Shown piece by piece: positions 8,920 through 18,306 of a stretch of DNA of 64,000 bases (position 1 is its first letter; each line of letters begins with the position of its first letter). The notes beneath the pieces were generated by a model that was not told the origin of the DNA, did no database searches, and was given only the letters and a program-made list of their open reading frames with translations. This DNA is from Edaphocola flava (lineage in GTDB: Bacteria; Bacteroidota; Bacteroidia; Chitinophagales; Chitinophagaceae). The stretch lies in the NCBI RefSeq assembly GCF_004118155.1, contig NZ_SAIQ01000001.1, forward strand, positions 744,001 through 808,000, written 5' to 3'. Made by a program: the position numbers and the translations under genes.

Positions 8920-10923
8920 ATGAAAAAATTGTCTATACTTCTTTTCTCTCTTGCTTCAACAATGGCACAAGCACAACAATTACTGACACCCGAAACCCTA
9001 TGGAAACTGGGCCGCGTCAGTACACAATCTACTACTCCCGATGGCAGTACGGTCCTGTACACGGTAGCGCATACTGACCTTACTACTGAAAAAAGTAACA
9101 AGACGCAGTACCTGCTGAATATGGCCACAGGCGAGAGCAAGCCAACTACGGTACTACAGGGCAAACAGTTTGTACAATGGGACAAAACTGGTCTGTATGC
9201 TTTAAATGACGGCTCTTTATTCCTGAGTAAGGATAATGGTGTAACCTGGACCAGGATTCATTCCGGCCTGAAGGATGCGACCAATGTGCGCATCTCTCCA
9301 GATGGTAAAACAATTGCCTACAGTAAAATGGTTGCTATTGACAAGATCAAAGGCAACGCTCGTTATAATGATGTACCCAACAGTTCTGCATATGTATTTA
9401 CAGACCTGGACATCAGACACTGGGATTACTGGAATGATGGTAATTACTCCCATATCTTCATCACCGGCATTAACAGCAGTGAGTCGAAAGATATTATGCA
9501 GGATGAGCCCTACTATGCACCACAGGTACCTTTCGGCGGAGCCGAAGATTTTGTGTTCAGCACAGACAGCAAGACACTGATCTATGTATGTAAAAAGGCA
9601 AAAGGTAAGGCTTATGCGCAAAGCACCAACACGGATCTGTATGCATATAATATGCAGGATGGCCGTACCGATAACTGGACCAAAGGTATGATGGGTTATG
9701 ATATGAAACCTTTATTCAGCCCGGACGGAAAGTACGTTGCCTGGACCAGTATGGCACGTGATGGTTTCGAGGCCGATAAAGTGGACCTGTACCTGATGGA
9801 TCTGGCTACTAAAAAGAAAACAAACCTGACTGCTAGCTGGAACGAAACAGTAGATGGTGATTATATCTGGGGCAATGACAGTCGTACCCTTTATTTCAAT
9901 GCGGCTTACCGTGGCACCCAGCAACTGTTCTCTGTTAATATTACTACTCCTGGCAAAGTAAAGATGATCACGGATGGTGCGTTTGATGTAGCGGGTGTTG
10001 TCGCACAACATAAGAAAGATATACTGGTAAGCAGAACGGATATGAACCATAGTGCAGAACTGTATATGGTGAATACGGCCAATGGTAAAATGAGCCAGGT
10101 ATCTCATGCCAATGATGAGGTATATGCAGGCACTGCAATGTGTACTTCTGAATTGAAAATGGTCACTACAACTGATGGTAAGCAAATGGGTGTATGGGTT
10201 GTATATCCACCAAACTTTGACCGTACCAAAAAATACCCTACCCTGCTGTACTGCCAGGGCGGACCACAATCTGCGTTAACACAGTTCTACAGTGTACGCT
10301 GGAACTTTGCGCTGATGGCCGCTAATGGATATATCGTTGTCGCGCCAAACCGCAGAGGTATGCCGGGCTGGGGCACTGAATGGAATGAAGCGATCAGCAA
10401 AGACTGGGGCGGACAACCTATGCGCGATTATCTTGCGGCAATTGATGCTGTGGCAAAAGAATCTTATGTAGATAAGAACCGACTGGGTTGTGTAGGTGCA
10501 AGCTATGGTGGTTACAGCGTATTTATGCTGGCTGGTATTCATGAAAATCGCTTTAAAACATTTATCGCACATGATGGCCTGTTTGATATGAAGAGCTGGT
10601 ATGGCACTACTGAGGAGTTATGGTTTGCCAACTGGGACCTGGGTGGTAATTACTGGCAGAAAGATATGCCGAAAGCATACACTCAATATAATCCAAGCAA
10701 CTATATAGACAAATGGAATACTCCGATCATGGTCATCCAGGGTGGTATTGACTTCCGTGTGCCGATCGAACAAGGGCTGCAGGCATTCCAGGCGGCGCAG
10801 TTGAAAGGTATTAAAAGCAAGCTGCTGTATTTGCCGGATGAGAACCACTGGGTATTGCACCCGCATAATGGCCTGGTATGGCAACGTGAATTCTTCTCCT
10901 GGTTGAAGGAAACCCTGAAATAA
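8920..10923 (+). CDS. Exported S9 family peptidase (DPP/acylaminoacyl-peptidase type)
   Basis: A serine peptidase of the prolyl-oligopeptidase clan, 667 residues from the ATG at 8920. I chose this start because it is followed at once by a signal peptide (MKKLSILLFSLASTMAQAQQ); the reading frame extends 22 codons further upstream but without that feature. The N-terminal half is a beta-propeller with PD40-type blades (ISPDGKTIAYSK, FSPDGKYVAWTS). The C-terminal alpha/beta-hydrolase has the nucleophile motif GASYGG (Ser about 528), the acid in GGIDFRVP (Asp about 611) and the histidine in ENHWVL (about 643). Likely periplasmic and acting on peptides. The next gene follows after 28 bases and may be cotranscribed. 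Confidence 0.92.
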   Translation: MKKLSILLFSLASTMAQAQQLLTPETLWKLGRVSTQSTTPDGSTVLYTVAHTDLTTEKSNKTQYLLNMATGESKPTTVLQGKQFVQWDKTGLYALNDGSLFLSKDNGVTWTRIHSGLKDATNVRISPDGKTIAYSKMVAIDKIKGNARYNDVPNSSAYVFTDLDIRHWDYWNDGNYSHIFITGINSSESKDIMQDEPYYAPQVPFGGAEDFVFSTDSKTLIYVCKKAKGKAYAQSTNTDLYAYNMQDGRTDNWTKGMMGYDMKPLFSPDGKYVAWTSMARDGFEADKVDLYLMDLATKKKTNLTASWNETVDGDYIWGNDSRTLYFNAAYRGTQQLFSVNITTPGKVKMITDGAFDVAGVVAQHKKDILVSRTDMNHSAELYMVNTANGKMSQVSHANDEVYAGTAMCTSELKMVTTTDGKQMGVWVVYPPNFDRTKKYPTLLYCQGGPQSALTQFYSVRWNFALMAANGYIVVAPNRRGMPGWGTEWNEAISKDWGGQPMRDYLAAIDAVAKESYVDKNRLGCVGASYGGYSVFMLAGIHENRFKTFIAHDGLFDMKSWYGTTEELWFANWDLGGNYWQKDMPKAYTQYNPSNYIDKWNTPIMVIQGGIDFRVPIEQGLQAFQAAQLKGIKSKLLYLPDENHWVLHPHNGLVWQREFFSWLKETLK

Positions 10924-10951
10924 ATACAAGAAAACCATTAAATAAAGAATT

Positions 10952-11791
10952 ATGCAATTACATACTATCGATACGGGCTTATTCAAACTGGACGGCGGTG
11001 CCATGCATGGTGTAGTACCTAAAAGTTTGTGGAACAAACTGAACCCGGCAGATGAGCATAATCTGTGTAGCTGGGCGATGCGTTGTATGCTGGTTGAGAC
11101 AGACGGCAGACTGATCCTGATCGATACCGGTATAGGTGACAAACAGGACGAGAAATTTTTCGGGCACTATTACCTGCATGGAAATGCAAGCCTGCTGGGC
11201 TCTATCAAAGCGAAAGGCTATAGCCCGGAAGATATTACAGATGTATTCCTGACGCACATGCACTTTGACCATGTAGGAGGTGCTGTAAAAAGAGCGGGTG
11301 ATCAACTGGTGCCTACGTTTAAAAATGCTACTTACTGGAGCAATGCCAATCACTGGGACTGGGCGGTAAACCCTAATGACCGTGAAAAGGCTTCTTTCCT
11401 GAAAGATAATATCCTGCCCCTGCAGGAGAGCGGACAACTTCGATTTTTCGAAGGTGCCGATGGCGATGAGTTCGTTCCCGGTTTTAAAGTAAGACTGGTA
11501 AACGGCCATACAGAATCGATGATGCTGCCACAGATTGAATACAAAGGAAAAACAATCCTTTACTGTGCCGATCTGTTACCAAGCATGCATCACCTGCCGT
11601 TGCCATGGGTTATGGCTTACGATACCCGCCCCCTGGAAACGTTGAAAGAGAAAAAAATATTGCTTGATGAGGCTGTTGCGAACGACTGGCTGCTGTACTT
11701 TGAGCATGATGCAACCAATGAGTTGTGCTCTTTACAACAAACAGACCGCGGGATCCGTTCTGGCACCATAATGACATTAGAAAATATGTAA
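10952..11791 (+). CDS. MBL-fold metallo-hydrolase (lactonase-like)
   Basis: A 279-residue cytosolic protein with no signal peptide. It has the metallo-beta-lactamase metal-binding motif HMHFDH (residues 102-107, after an aspartate-rich strand LILIDTGIGD), a further ligand His in VNGHTESM, the bridging Asp in YCADLLP and a C-terminal His in YFEHD. The overall pattern resembles the AttM/AiiA-like or 'quorum-quenching lactonase-like' branch, but substrate cannot be told from the sequence. It lies 28 bases after the S9 peptidase and is followed by a hairpin terminator, so the two probably form an operon. Confidence 0.85.
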   Translation: MQLHTIDTGLFKLDGGAMHGVVPKSLWNKLNPADEHNLCSWAMRCMLVETDGRLILIDTGIGDKQDEKFFGHYYLHGNASLLGSIKAKGYSPEDITDVFLTHMHFDHVGGAVKRAGDQLVPTFKNATYWSNANHWDWAVNPNDREKASFLKDNILPLQESGQLRFFEGADGDEFVPGFKVRLVNGHTESMMLPQIEYKGKTILYCADLLPSMHHLPLPWVMAYDTRPLETLKEKKILLDEAVANDWLLYFEHDATNELCSLQQTDRGIRSGTIMTLENM

Positions 11792-11835
11792 TATACAATT
11801 CTGTTTTTTATCAGTATCTTATATTTCACGTCTAA

Positions 11836-11871
11836 AAAGCTGCTTTTTTCTTATAAAAAGCAGCTTTCTTT
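11836..11871 (+). terminator. Terminator of the S9 peptidase-MBL operon
   Basis: Thirteen-base arms (11836-11848 and 11855-11867), 6-base loop, then a C followed by a run of T. Confidence 0.8.
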
Positions 11872-12004
11872 TTTTAAACCTTTTTTGTATATTGTCAACT
11901 TTCAGGCTATTTATTGGCATTTTTCACCAACCAATCTACTGTAATGGTAGTCTATATTAGGGTGTGACAATTAATAACCATCATTGTAAAATAACTAGTG
12001 TACT

Positions 12005-15000
12005 ATGGGTAAATTTTTATTACTAACCGGCATTTTAGGCTTAGCTGCATCTACCAGCTGGGGCGGTCCTAAAATACCGGATGCAAAGCATCAGCACGAG
12101 GCCGGAGAGCAGGCTGCACTTTCTTTTATTGAAAATAAAGGACAATGGGTTTCGGAAGCCAAGTATCAGGCACATGTTGCCGGCGGTGTTATGTTCCTGA
12201 CCGACAAGGGCTTCGTGTACAACTTTGTCAGTTCAGATGATCTGGAGGCATTCCACGAAGCGGCAGACAAGGGCAACAATTCTGCTGACCTGCCGATACA
12301 CGGCCACGCTTATAAAGTAAACTTTGTAGGTGCAAATACGAATGTAACGTACAGCAATTCCGGTAAGAAAAGTACGTATCATAACTACTTTATCGGTAAC
12401 GACGCCAGCAAATGGGCTGGACATGTGGGATTATACGAAGGTGTAACCCAACATGATATATATAATGGTGTTGATCTGAAGGTTTATTCAGAAAACAACA
12501 ATGTAAAGTATGACTTTGTAGTGAAACAAGGTGCTAACCCTCAGCAAATCCACCTGTCTTTCGACGGTGTGAGCCCTAAAATTCAGGCTGACGGTTCCCT
12601 GCTGATTGCAACAAGCGTAAATAAGGTAATTGAGCATGCACCGTATACCTACCAGGTAATTGACGGTCAGAAAGTTACCGTTCCTTCCCGTTATAAATAC
12701 GAGAAAGGAGCACTTACCTTTGATTTCCCTAAAGGATATAACAAAAACTACGACCTGGTGATTGACCCGGCCCTGGTTTTTGCAACATATAGCGGTGGTG
12801 TAGGTACTACACCATACTATGCCCACTCTACCACTTATGACAAAGCAGGTAATACCTATACTGCGTCATTGGCTTACGGTATAGGCTGGCCTACCACAAC
12901 AGGTGCTTACCAGACTACTTTCCCTGGCGGTACAGGTTGTGCTGGTATTAATAAATATACTTCTAATGGCTCTACGCTGGTATACTCTACCTACTTCGGT
13001 GGTACGGCCAATAACGTTCAGCCTAATACCTTAAGAGTAAATGACAGTAACCAGCTGGTAATGGCGGGTAATGTGTCTACTACTACCATGCCGGTTACAA
13101 CCGGTGCTTATCAAAGTACCCTGAATGGTGCATCAGATATCTATGTAGTTAAATTTACGGCTGACGGTTCCGGCATCCTGGCCAGTACTTACCTTGGTGG
13201 TACCGGTATGGAAGCCTTACAAAACGGTTCTACCTTTGCCTACACAGGTCTGGGTGGTTCTAACGGTAACCCTGCAGACGTTGCATTCGATGCTTCCGGT
13301 AATATCTGGGTGGTATCCAATACTGCTTCTACCGACTTCCCTACTACTGCTACAGCGTACCAGTCTGCCAATGGTGGTAGCCACGATGCGGTAATCGCTA
13401 AACTGAATGGCAACTTAAGTTCCTTAATGTACGCTACTTATATGGGTGGTAATGCCTGGGACGGTGCTATCGGTATTGAATATAATAAGAATACAGACGA
13501 GATGGTTGTAGCAGGTTATGCCGGCTCTGCCAACTTCCCTACTACTTCAGGTGCTTACCATACCACTTCAGGTGGTGGTATCGACGGTTTTGCCGTTAAA
13601 TTCCGCAACAACAACCCTATGGTTCAGGCAAGTACTTTGTTAGGTACTTCCGGTACAGATATCGCTTACCGTGTAGCGTTTGACTGTGGTAATAATATCT
13701 TTATCGCAGGTAGAACAGATGGTGCTTACCCCGTAACCAATACAACGGCTCAGGGTTTAGTATCAAATGGATATGTATTTATCGATAAACTGAATCCAAG
13801 TCTTTCTTCTACTATTGCTTCTACCAGAACAGGTGCCAGCAACAGCAGCATCACGCCTACGGCGATGATGGTGGATATCTGTGGTAACATTATGATCTCT
13901 ACAGTAACCAGCTCAAGTAACCAGACTGGTATGCCACTGACTCCGGATGCATTCGATGCGTCTCCTAAACCTTCTTACTTCGCAGCCTTTAAAGCAAACT
14001 TTACGGAACTGATCTTTGGTAGCTTCTTCGGAAGTGCGAGTGGTGACCACTTCCACACCGGTATCTGCCGTATGGACCCTAACGGTATTGTATACCAATC
14101 AGTATGTGGTACAAGCACAGGCTTCCCTACTACTCCATGGTCTTATGCTCCAGTTAAGTTAAACGGTGGTACCAACGATAACATTACGTTCAAATTCGCT
14201 TATGATATCGTAAGTATTGAAATGGAAACAGAATCAGGCCAGGGTGGTAACCAACTGAACAGAAAACACACCGTGAGAGGTTGTAATTCTGCAAAAATCA
14301 CCTTTACAAGAGGCGGTGACACTACAGTACCAATGATCCTGCACATCAACAAATTAGGTGATGCTGTAAACGGAACCGACTACCAATACCTGCCAGATAC
14401 CGTTTATTTCAATGCCCTGCAAACAAGCAGAACTATCGAAATCAAACCATTACTGGTACCTAACATGCCTACCGGTCCTAAAATGGTCATCATTGAGGCG
14501 CTGAACCCTTGCGGATGTGATAATGGTGTACAAAATGTAATTAAGAAAGATACCGTTTACATCTTAGACTCTCTGTATGTAAATATCTCTAACCCTTTAC
14601 CGGCTTATTGCCCTGGTACCCAGATATCTATTACTGCCGATACAGACCCTACCCTGGACTTTGACTGGACGCCTGTACAATATAACCTGGGTAGCCTGAC
14701 GATCAACCCGATCCTGTTAACAACCCGCGACTATACTATTACAGTAAGACAACCTGGAGCTCCGGCTACCTGTCCTCCGCACAGCAAAACATTCCATGCC
14801 CTGGTAGAACAGTACCCTATAATCTCCATGCCTTCCGATACCATCGTCTGCGGTCAGGACTCTGCAGTAATCGCGGTATCAGTATATCCTGACACGGTTA
14901 ATTACCTGTATACCTGGACTCCAAGCACAGGTCTGAGAGCGGCTAATATCGGTACAAACTACCTGTTAAGACCAACTGGTACTTATACCTATAACCTGCA

Positions 15001-15580
15001 TGTAACAACGCCTTTAGCGAACTGTTTCTCAGATCACCAAATGATCATTAATGTAAGACCTCCGTTCCAGCTGACTAACGTACTGCCAGTAAGTGGCACT
15101 ACCGTAAACTATGGTGAAGAGGTAAATATGTCTGCAATGGGTGGTATCTTATACTCCTGGTTACCGGTAAGCATGTTCTACGATCCGGATAATCAATATG
15201 CAAGAACCTTCCCGATCACTGAGCCAGGAACCTTCCAGGTAATCGGTATCGATGAGTATGGTTGTAAAGACACTGCATCAATTGACCTGGAAGTGAAATA
15301 TCCGCTGGATCCGATTATGCCAAATGCATTTACACCAAACGGTGACGGTAAAAACGATGTATTCGGTCTGACCAACGCTAAATTCCAGAAACTGCTGCGC
15401 TTCGAAATCTATAACAGATGGGGTCAGCAAGTATTCAACACTATCGATCCGATGAAAGGATGGGATGGTAACTTTGAGGGAAATCCATGTGCACAAGCTG
15501 TATATAGTTATATCATTACAGTAGAACTGCCTAACAAGGAACTCAAAACATATAAAGGAACGGTCACCTTATTCAGATAA
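12005..15580 (+). CDS. Large secreted SBBP-repeat protein with canonical T9SS type B sorting domain
   Basis: 1191 residues. The signal peptide (about 1-20) is followed by a conserved N-terminal domain beginning FIENKGQW (about 37-250), as found in many Bacteroidota SBBP proteins. About six SBBP beta-propeller blades follow (about 255-690), each like VAFDASGNIWVVSNT..TDFPTT.TAYQ. A Calx-beta-like domain comes next (about 730-860), then Ig/PKD-like modules. The C-terminal CHU_C domain is canonical: MPNAFTPNGDGKNDVFG, FEIYNRWGQQVFN, GWDGNFEG, GTVTLFR. It is expected to pass through the T9SS and remain on or leave the surface. Its binding partner is unknown. It stands alone, with 213 bases upstream holding no clear promoter match, and a strong terminator downstream. 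Confidence 0.88.
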   Translation: MGKFLLLTGILGLAASTSWGGPKIPDAKHQHEAGEQAALSFIENKGQWVSEAKYQAHVAGGVMFLTDKGFVYNFVSSDDLEAFHEAADKGNNSADLPIHGHAYKVNFVGANTNVTYSNSGKKSTYHNYFIGNDASKWAGHVGLYEGVTQHDIYNGVDLKVYSENNNVKYDFVVKQGANPQQIHLSFDGVSPKIQADGSLLIATSVNKVIEHAPYTYQVIDGQKVTVPSRYKYEKGALTFDFPKGYNKNYDLVIDPALVFATYSGGVGTTPYYAHSTTYDKAGNTYTASLAYGIGWPTTTGAYQTTFPGGTGCAGINKYTSNGSTLVYSTYFGGTANNVQPNTLRVNDSNQLVMAGNVSTTTMPVTTGAYQSTLNGASDIYVVKFTADGSGILASTYLGGTGMEALQNGSTFAYTGLGGSNGNPADVAFDASGNIWVVSNTASTDFPTTATAYQSANGGSHDAVIAKLNGNLSSLMYATYMGGNAWDGAIGIEYNKNTDEMVVAGYAGSANFPTTSGAYHTTSGGGIDGFAVKFRNNNPMVQASTLLGTSGTDIAYRVAFDCGNNIFIAGRTDGAYPVTNTTAQGLVSNGYVFIDKLNPSLSSTIASTRTGASNSSITPTAMMVDICGNIMISTVTSSSNQTGMPLTPDAFDASPKPSYFAAFKANFTELIFGSFFGSASGDHFHTGICRMDPNGIVYQSVCGTSTGFPTTPWSYAPVKLNGGTNDNITFKFAYDIVSIEMETESGQGGNQLNRKHTVRGCNSAKITFTRGGDTTVPMILHINKLGDAVNGTDYQYLPDTVYFNALQTSRTIEIKPLLVPNMPTGPKMVIIEALNPCGCDNGVQNVIKKDTVYILDSLYVNISNPLPAYCPGTQISITADTDPTLDFDWTPVQYNLGSLTINPILLTTRDYTITVRQPGAPATCPPHSKTFHALVEQYPIISMPSDTIVCGQDSAVIAVSVYPDTVNYLYTWTPSTGLRAANIGTNYLLRPTGTYTYNLHVTTPLANCFSDHQMIINVRPPFQLTNVLPVSGTTVNYGEEVNMSAMGGILYSWLPVSMFYDPDNQYARTFPITEPGTFQVIGIDEYGCKDTASIDLEVKYPLDPIMPNAFTPNGDGKNDVFGLTNAKFQKLLRFEIYNRWGQQVFNTIDPMKGWDGNFEGNPCAQAVYSYIITVELPNKELKTYKGTVTLFR

Positions 15581-15600
15581 GACTGATTGAATCTGATACA

Positions 15601-15635
15601 AAAAGACCGGGAACGATAAACGTTCCCGGTCTTTT
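15601..15635 (+). terminator. Terminator of the SBBP gene
   Basis: Fifteen-base perfect arms (15601-15615, 15621-15635), 5-base loop, followed by T residues. Confidence 0.85.
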
Positions 15636-15664
15636 TTATATGCCTTACTCACATATAAGCCCAT

Positions 15665-15707
15665 ATACGAAAGGAGCCGCAAGATCATCTTGCGGCTCCT
15701 TTCGTAT
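15665..15707 (-). terminator. Terminator hairpin of hemA
   Basis: Near-perfect 43-base inverted repeat (arms 15665-15685 and 15687-15707), rich in G/C in the middle, located just after the hemA stop on the minus strand. Confidence 0.75.
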
Positions 15708-15725
15708 TATTAAATGATGTATTGC

Positions 15726-16955
15726 TTATTTGTTAAGAATGTAGGACATGATATAATCATTCATAGCTTCTATATAGTTACATCCTGGTCTGTTCTGATC
15801 GCTCTTCAGTTTCACGGCCATATTATTCAGTACTTTCTGTACTGTATGGTCAAAATCTTTATCCTCTATAGCATCTGCCAGCTCTCCGTTCAGTTCTTTA
15901 ATCTTTTCTTTGGCCACCTTCAGCACCGGTACACTCTGGCGCATGATATACCATTCTGCAAATTCGTGAATATAGAATGATATTAATGCTTTAGCTTTTG
16001 GTACTTCTTCCTGACGGCGTTGCAGGGTCACATCATTGATCTTGGACAGGTCATCTACATTAGCCAGGATGATGTGCTTGTATGAGCCCAGAGAAGGACT
16101 TACATTATTAGGGATAGAAAGGTCTATAATGATCTTGTGGTCCTCTTCAGCAAAATGTGCCTCTGTGATAATCGGGGCCGATGCATTTGTGGCTACAATA
16201 ATCACATCATATGCACGTATCGCCTCACTCATTTCGGCAAATGGAATATGACGAATGCCCAGTTCTGCTGCAAAAGTAGCCGCTTTATCTTCGGTACGGT
16301 TTACCACAGCCAGGTTGTCTTTCAGTCCCAGTTCCTGGATCAGGTTTTTACAGGTATTCTTACCTATATCTCCCACCCCGATCACCAGTATCTTACTGTC
16401 ACTTAAGGTCGGCACATGCCATTTAAGAAATTGTACAGCTGCGTAGGCTACCGATACGGTACCACTGCTCAGATTGGTCTGGCTGCGGATTGCGCGGGAA
16501 GACTGCAATACGGTATTGAATAAACGATCAAGAAAGGCATTGGTTTTACCTTTCTCTTTAGCGTAGTTAAAGGCTGTTTTTAACTGCCCTACGATCTCAT
16601 AATCGCCCAGGATCTGAGAGTCTATACCAGCCGCGACATTAAACAAATGCTGTACCGCCATAGTACTCTCCATTGTATAAGCATGCTCCCGCAGCAGGTG
16701 CAGATCGCCATCTGTGTATTTACACATCAGGGCCATCAACAGCTCTACATCTTTGGCTACACCATATACTTCTGTACGATTACAGGTAGATATTACAAAA
16801 AGGGCCCCCACTCCATAATCAGGGGCATCGGCCAGTAGACGGTCATAGGCATCTGCACCAATGGCAAAACGACTACGAATCTCCGTACTCGTGTTCAGGT
16901 GGTTAATACCCACACACCAGAATTCCTGTAAATTGTTCCGCTCGTCTAAAATCAT
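15726..16955 (-). CDS. hemA: Glutamyl-tRNA reductase
   Basis: First enzyme of the C5 haem pathway: reduces glutamyl-tRNA(Glu) to glutamate-1-semialdehyde using NADPH. The N-terminal catalytic domain has FWCVGINHLNTSTEIRSRFA and the active-site cysteine in VISTCNRTEVYG. The NADPH-binding domain has VIGVGDIGKNTCKNL, and the C-terminal helical dimerisation domain ends the protein. The ATG at 16955 is preferred over an upstream in-frame TTG at 16970; it gives 409 residues. It is divergent from hemH with about 170 bases between starts, which contain a TACCTTTG promoter-like element for hemA. No hemL, hemB or hemC gene is in the window. Confidence 0.94.
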   Translation of the reverse strand: MILDERNNLQEFWCVGINHLNTSTEIRSRFAIGADAYDRLLADAPDYGVGALFVISTCNRTEVYGVAKDVELLMALMCKYTDGDLHLLREHAYTMESTMAVQHLFNVAAGIDSQILGDYEIVGQLKTAFNYAKEKGKTNAFLDRLFNTVLQSSRAIRSQTNLSSGTVSVAYAAVQFLKWHVPTLSDSKILVIGVGDIGKNTCKNLIQELGLKDNLAVVNRTEDKAATFAAELGIRHIPFAEMSEAIRAYDVIIVATNASAPIITEAHFAEEDHKIIIDLSIPNNVSPSLGSYKHIILANVDDLSKINDVTLQRRQEEVPKAKALISFYIHEFAEWYIMRQSVPVLKVAKEKIKELNGELADAIEDKDFDHTVQKVLNNMAVKLKSDQNRPGCNYIEAMNDYIMSYILNK

Positions 16956-16988
16956 AATCGATGAATACAAGAATTGACATTACTGGCG

Positions 16989-16996
16989 CAAAGGTA
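16989..16996 (-). promoter_or_regulatory. Candidate -7 promoter element of hemA
   Basis: TACCTTTG on the minus strand, 34 bases before the hemA ATG, fits TAnnTTTG. No TTG was seen at the expected -33 position. Confidence 0.4.
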
Positions 16997-17099
16997 CATT
17001 ATCATTTGCACACCTTTAAGTAGTTCTGTCATTCTAATGTCATAAAAATTGTACCATATATCCTATATACGAATAAAGACAGAAGTCAGTTTTAAATAT

Positions 17100-17107
17100 T
17101 ATTTTTG
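17100..17107 (+). promoter_or_regulatory. Candidate -7 promoter element of hemH
   Basis: TATTTTTG on the plus strand, 18 bases before the hemH ATG, fits TAnnTTTG. No -33 TTG is evident, and the leader would be short. Confidence 0.35.
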
Positions 17108-17124
17108 CTAAAACTTCTGTGTAC

Positions 17125-18150
17125 ATGGCTAAAAAAGGCTTGATTTTAATGAATTTGGGTTCTCCCGACAGCACTTCTGTCAAGGATCTGCGTAAATACC
17201 TGAATGAATTTCTAATGGATGAGCGGGTAATTGACAAACCATACCTGTTTCGCTTGCTGCTGGTTAAGGGTATAATTGTTCCTTTCCGTGCACCGAAATC
17301 TGCCGAAGCATATGAGCAGATCTGGTGGCCAGAGGGCTCTCCACTGGTAGTCCTTACGCAACAACTGAGAGAAAAGGTAGCTGAAAAGACTGATATGCCT
17401 GTAGCTATATCCATGCGCTATGGCAATCCGACTCCGGAAGCAGCCTATGAGGCCTTACTGAAAGAAAATCCAGACCTGGAAGAGGTAATCTTATTCCCAT
17501 TATACCCGCACTATGCTATGAGCAGCTATGAAACAGCCGTGGAGCATATGGTTCAGGCTAAACAAAAGCATAACTACAACTTTAAACTAAGTGTTGTGCC
17601 CCCGTTCTACAACCACCCGGCATATATTGCGGCCCTGTCTAACAGCATTAAACCGCATGTGGCCGATACCGACAGCTTTGATCAGCTATTATTCAGCTAT
17701 CATGGTATCCCGGAGCGCCATGTAACCAAAACAGACCCTACCGGACAGCATTGTATGAAGGTGGAGAACTGCTGTTACAAATCTAACCCGAGCCATAAAA
17801 CCTGCTACCGTCACCAGGTAACGATGACCAGCGAGCTGGTGACTAAAAAACTGGGCCTGCCTAAAACCAAATGGCAGCAAAGCTACCAGAGCCGCCTGGG
17901 CCGTGATCCATGGCTATTGCCAAGCACACAGACTGTAATACCTGAAATGCCGGCAAACGGGGTTAAGCGCCTGAAAGTAGTTTGCCCTTCATTTGTAAGC
18001 GACTGCCTGGAAACATTGGAAGAAATCGAAATGCGCGGTAAAGAAGACTTCATCTCTAATGGCGGTACGACATATGAGTACATTCCCTGTATGAATACGG
18101 CCGATGACTGGGTAGATGCGGTAATTGAGCTCTGCAATACAGCAGTATAA
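17125..18150 (+). CDS. hemH: Ferrochelatase
   Basis: Inserts Fe2+ into protoporphyrin IX, the last step of haem b synthesis. The 341-residue product starts at the ATG at 17125 (MAKKGLILMNLGSPDS); an in-frame GTG lies two codons upstream. Recognisable motifs are LMNLGSPDS near the start, the metal/porphyrin His in FSYHGIPERHV, QSRLGRDPWLLP, and the catalytic Glu in SDCLETLEEI. The insert between them holds several cysteines (NCCYKSNPSHKTCYRHQ), a pattern often seen in bacterial ferrochelatases. It is divergent from hemA, so both ends of the haem pathway sit side by side. Confidence 0.95.
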   Translation: MAKKGLILMNLGSPDSTSVKDLRKYLNEFLMDERVIDKPYLFRLLLVKGIIVPFRAPKSAEAYEQIWWPEGSPLVVLTQQLREKVAEKTDMPVAISMRYGNPTPEAAYEALLKENPDLEEVILFPLYPHYAMSSYETAVEHMVQAKQKHNYNFKLSVVPPFYNHPAYIAALSNSIKPHVADTDSFDQLLFSYHGIPERHVTKTDPTGQHCMKVENCCYKSNPSHKTCYRHQVTMTSELVTKKLGLPKTKWQQSYQSRLGRDPWLLPSTQTVIPEMPANGVKRLKVVCPSFVSDCLETLEEIEMRGKEDFISNGGTTYEYIPCMNTADDWVDAVIELCNTAV

Positions 18151-18174
18151 CAATATATATAGTATAGTAAACAT

Positions 18175-18218
18175 AACCGGAAAGGGGTACTTAGACAGCT
18201 CAGTACCCCTTTCCGGTT
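18175..18218 (+). terminator. Terminator of hemH
   Basis: Seventeen-base perfect arms (18175-18191, 18202-18218) with a 10-base loop, followed by an A/T-rich stretch. Confidence 0.75.
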
Positions 18219-18251
18219 AATAGTTAATAATTAAGTAACAATAATTTCAAA

Positions 18252-18279
18252 TTGTAGTAACATTAAGTTTAAACCTTTG
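18252..18279 (+). promoter_or_regulatory. Possible promoter of the TonB-dependent receptor gene
   Basis: TTG (18252-18254), 17 bases, then AACCTTTG (18272-18279), one mismatch from TAnnTTTG. It lies 27 bases before the preferred ATG at 18307. Confidence 0.35.
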
Positions 18280-18306
18280 CGCGAAATTCCACAACACGAA
18301 ATAAGT